64,000 nt of DNA from NCBI RefSeq assembly GCF_000974445.1, contig NZ_BBOJ01000010.1, forward strand, positions 1 to 64,000, given 5' to 3'. Source of the stretch: Lentzea aerocolonigenes (lineage in GTDB: Bacteria; Actinomycetota; Actinomycetes; Mycobacteriales; Pseudonocardiaceae). The notes under the pieces are model-generated. The model made no database searches, had not been told where the DNA came from, and was given only the letters and a program-made list of their open reading frames with translations. A program made the position numbers and the translations under genes. Below are positions 63,264 through 64,000 of this stretch, in pieces; the stretch's first letter is position 1; each line of letters starts with the position of its first letter.

Positions 63264-64000
63264 TCAGGCGCCGACGCAGAAGCGGCCGCATTCCGGGCCG
63301 TGGACGTGCAGCGCCTGGTCGGCGCGGCGGACGAGGTCGTCCCGGTTGACCTTGCCGTTGGCGGTCACCGGGAGGTGCCGCAGCTGGGTCAGCCGGGTCG
63401 GCATCATGTACTCGGGCAGCAGTGCGGCGAGGTGGTCGCGCAGCTCGGCGGACGGCAGCTTGCGCGAACGGCACGTGTAGTACGCGACGAGCTGGCGTTC
63501 ACCGCCCGGCTCCGCGACCACGGCCGCGGCCGCCGCGACGTCGGGGTGCTTGGTCATCGCCGACTGCACGTCGCCCAGCTCGATCCGGTAGCCGCGCACC
63601 TTCACCTGGTGGTCCAGCCTGCCGAGGAACTCGAGGTTGCCGTCCTCGCGCCACACAGCCCGGTCGCCGGTGCTGTACATCCGTTCACCCGGCCGCGGCG
63701 CGTAGCGGTCCGGCAGGAACTTGCGCGCGGACAGCAGCGGGTCGCCGAGGTAGCCCGCGGCGATGCACTCCCCGGCGATGTACAGGTCGCCGGGCGTGCC
63801 GACCGGGCAGTGGCCGAGGTCGTCGTCGAGCACGTAGTACCGGGCGTTCGGCATCGGCTTGCCGTACGGGATGCTCGGCCACGCCGGGTCGACCTCGCCG
63901 ACGCGGAAACTGTTGGACCACACGGTCGCCTCGGTCGCGCCGCCCAGCGCGATCACCTTCGCGCCCGGGAAGAAGTGCCTGATCTGGTCGGGCATGCCGA
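63264..64000 (-). CDS. NRPS adenylation domain, C-terminal part (runs off the window)
   Basis: About 245 residues are visible; the frame is open at the window edge, so the N-terminal part lies beyond it. Motifs present: GGATEATVWSN (A5), YSTGDRAVW (A7), KVRGYRIELGDVQSAM (A8) and TANGKVNRDDL (A10). The A5 to SIPYGKPM region places it in the Cys-type clade used by Cy modules, like the A domain at 42117. It ends in a short tail with two Cys (CGRFCVGA) instead of a T domain. The MT-T protein immediately downstream probably completes this module. Confidence 0.9.
   Translation of the reverse strand, partial: GMPDQIRHFFPGAKVIALGGATEATVWSNSFRVGEVDPAWPSIPYGKPMPNARYYVLDDDLGHCPVGTPGDLYIAGECIAAGYLGDPLLSARKFLPDRYAPRPGERMYSTGDRAVWREDGNLEFLGRLDHQVKVRGYRIELGDVQSAMTKHPDVAAAAAVVAEPGGERQLVAYYTCRSRKLPSAELRDHLAALLPEYMMPTRLTQLRHLPVTANGKVNRDDLVRRADQALHVHGPECGRFCVGA

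Noticed and set aside
1-64000. tRNA, rRNA, riboswitch, CRISPR array or prophage
   Set aside because: No cloverleaf, ribosomal sequence, spaced direct repeats, phage structural genes or known riboswitch-like leader could be recognised by reading.
38787-64000. Polyketide synthase or transketolase genes expected with FkbH
   Set aside because: No KS-AT modules or starter-unit dehydrogenases are present; the only ketosynthase-like proteins are the two KAS III and one degenerate thiolase-fold protein.

Overview
The window is very GC-rich, with dense translationally coupled operons, frequent GTG/TTG starts, rare TTA codons, LuxR regulators and a DUF3558-like lipoprotein fragment. This points to an actinomycete; the DUF3558-like fragment hints at Pseudonocardiales, but that is an inference. 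Almost all of it looks like one large natural-product locus, or two adjoining ones, that runs off the right edge.

Left edge (1-2960): the 3' part of an IS110-family transposase abuts a truncated lipoprotein gene. A gene-poor stretch follows, then a possible 53-codon ORF and a LuxR-type regulator. A perfect LacI-type palindrome lies at 2982-2997. A UvrA-like protein (3135-5831, minus) is a candidate self-resistance gene for a DNA-acting product.

Sub-cluster A (6.2-35.9 kb): an aldehyde dehydrogenase, a transglutaminase-fold enzyme and a second LuxR regulator precede an eight-gene coupled minus-strand operon (9407-19065). That operon carries a sugar nucleotidyltransferase, an acyl-adenylate ligase, a nucleotide-sugar dehydrogenase, an epimerase/decarboxylase, a GT4 glycosyltransferase, a sugar aminotransferase, a glycoside hydrolase and a zinc dehydrogenase, which is a set able to make and attach an amino sugar, perhaps an aminopentose. 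Next come an amidase, a phosphopantetheinyl transferase, a stand-alone condensation-like protein and a MATE exporter. A second minus-strand operon (24991-34402) carries a transglutaminase-fold enzyme, a PCP, two acyl-CoA-dehydrogenase-like proteins, a degenerate thiolase-fold protein, a KAS III, a second MATE, an ACP, a type III PLP decarboxylase and an ATP-grasp ligase. The last three resemble BtrI/BtrK/BtrJ of butirosin side-chain assembly. A radical SAM protein is divergent from it.

Middle (35.9-38.7 kb): a decayed response-regulator pseudogene, a VOC-fold protein with a small TTG-start partner, and a divergent TrmB/LuxR-like regulator whose second codon is TTA.

Sub-cluster B (38.8 kb to the right edge): a plus-strand operon carries an ACP, NRPS C-A-T, a degenerate Cy-like-A-T NRPS, a KAS III with altered catalytic residues, FkbH-like glyceryl transferase, an ACP and a thioesterase. 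It converges, at a strong hairpin (48682-48732), with a tightly packed minus-strand operon of fifteen genes. These are a split NRPS A domain, a separate MT-T protein, thioesterase, SDR, ProA-like dehydrogenase, ACP, TrpB-like enzyme, a BtrH-like/ACP fusion, ACP, two acyl-CoA-dehydrogenase-like proteins, a BtrH-like protein, a free A domain, an acyl-adenylate ligase and a second PLP decarboxylase.

Overall, at least ten carrier domains are served mostly by discrete enzymes, with only two multidomain NRPSs and no polyketide synthase. Both sub-clusters repeat one logic: a ligase loads a carrier, a PLP enzyme decarboxylates the bound amino acid, acyl-CoA-dehydrogenase-like flavoproteins may desaturate it, and KAS III or cysteine-protease-fold acyltransferases may move it on. 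The product cannot be named from the sequence alone.
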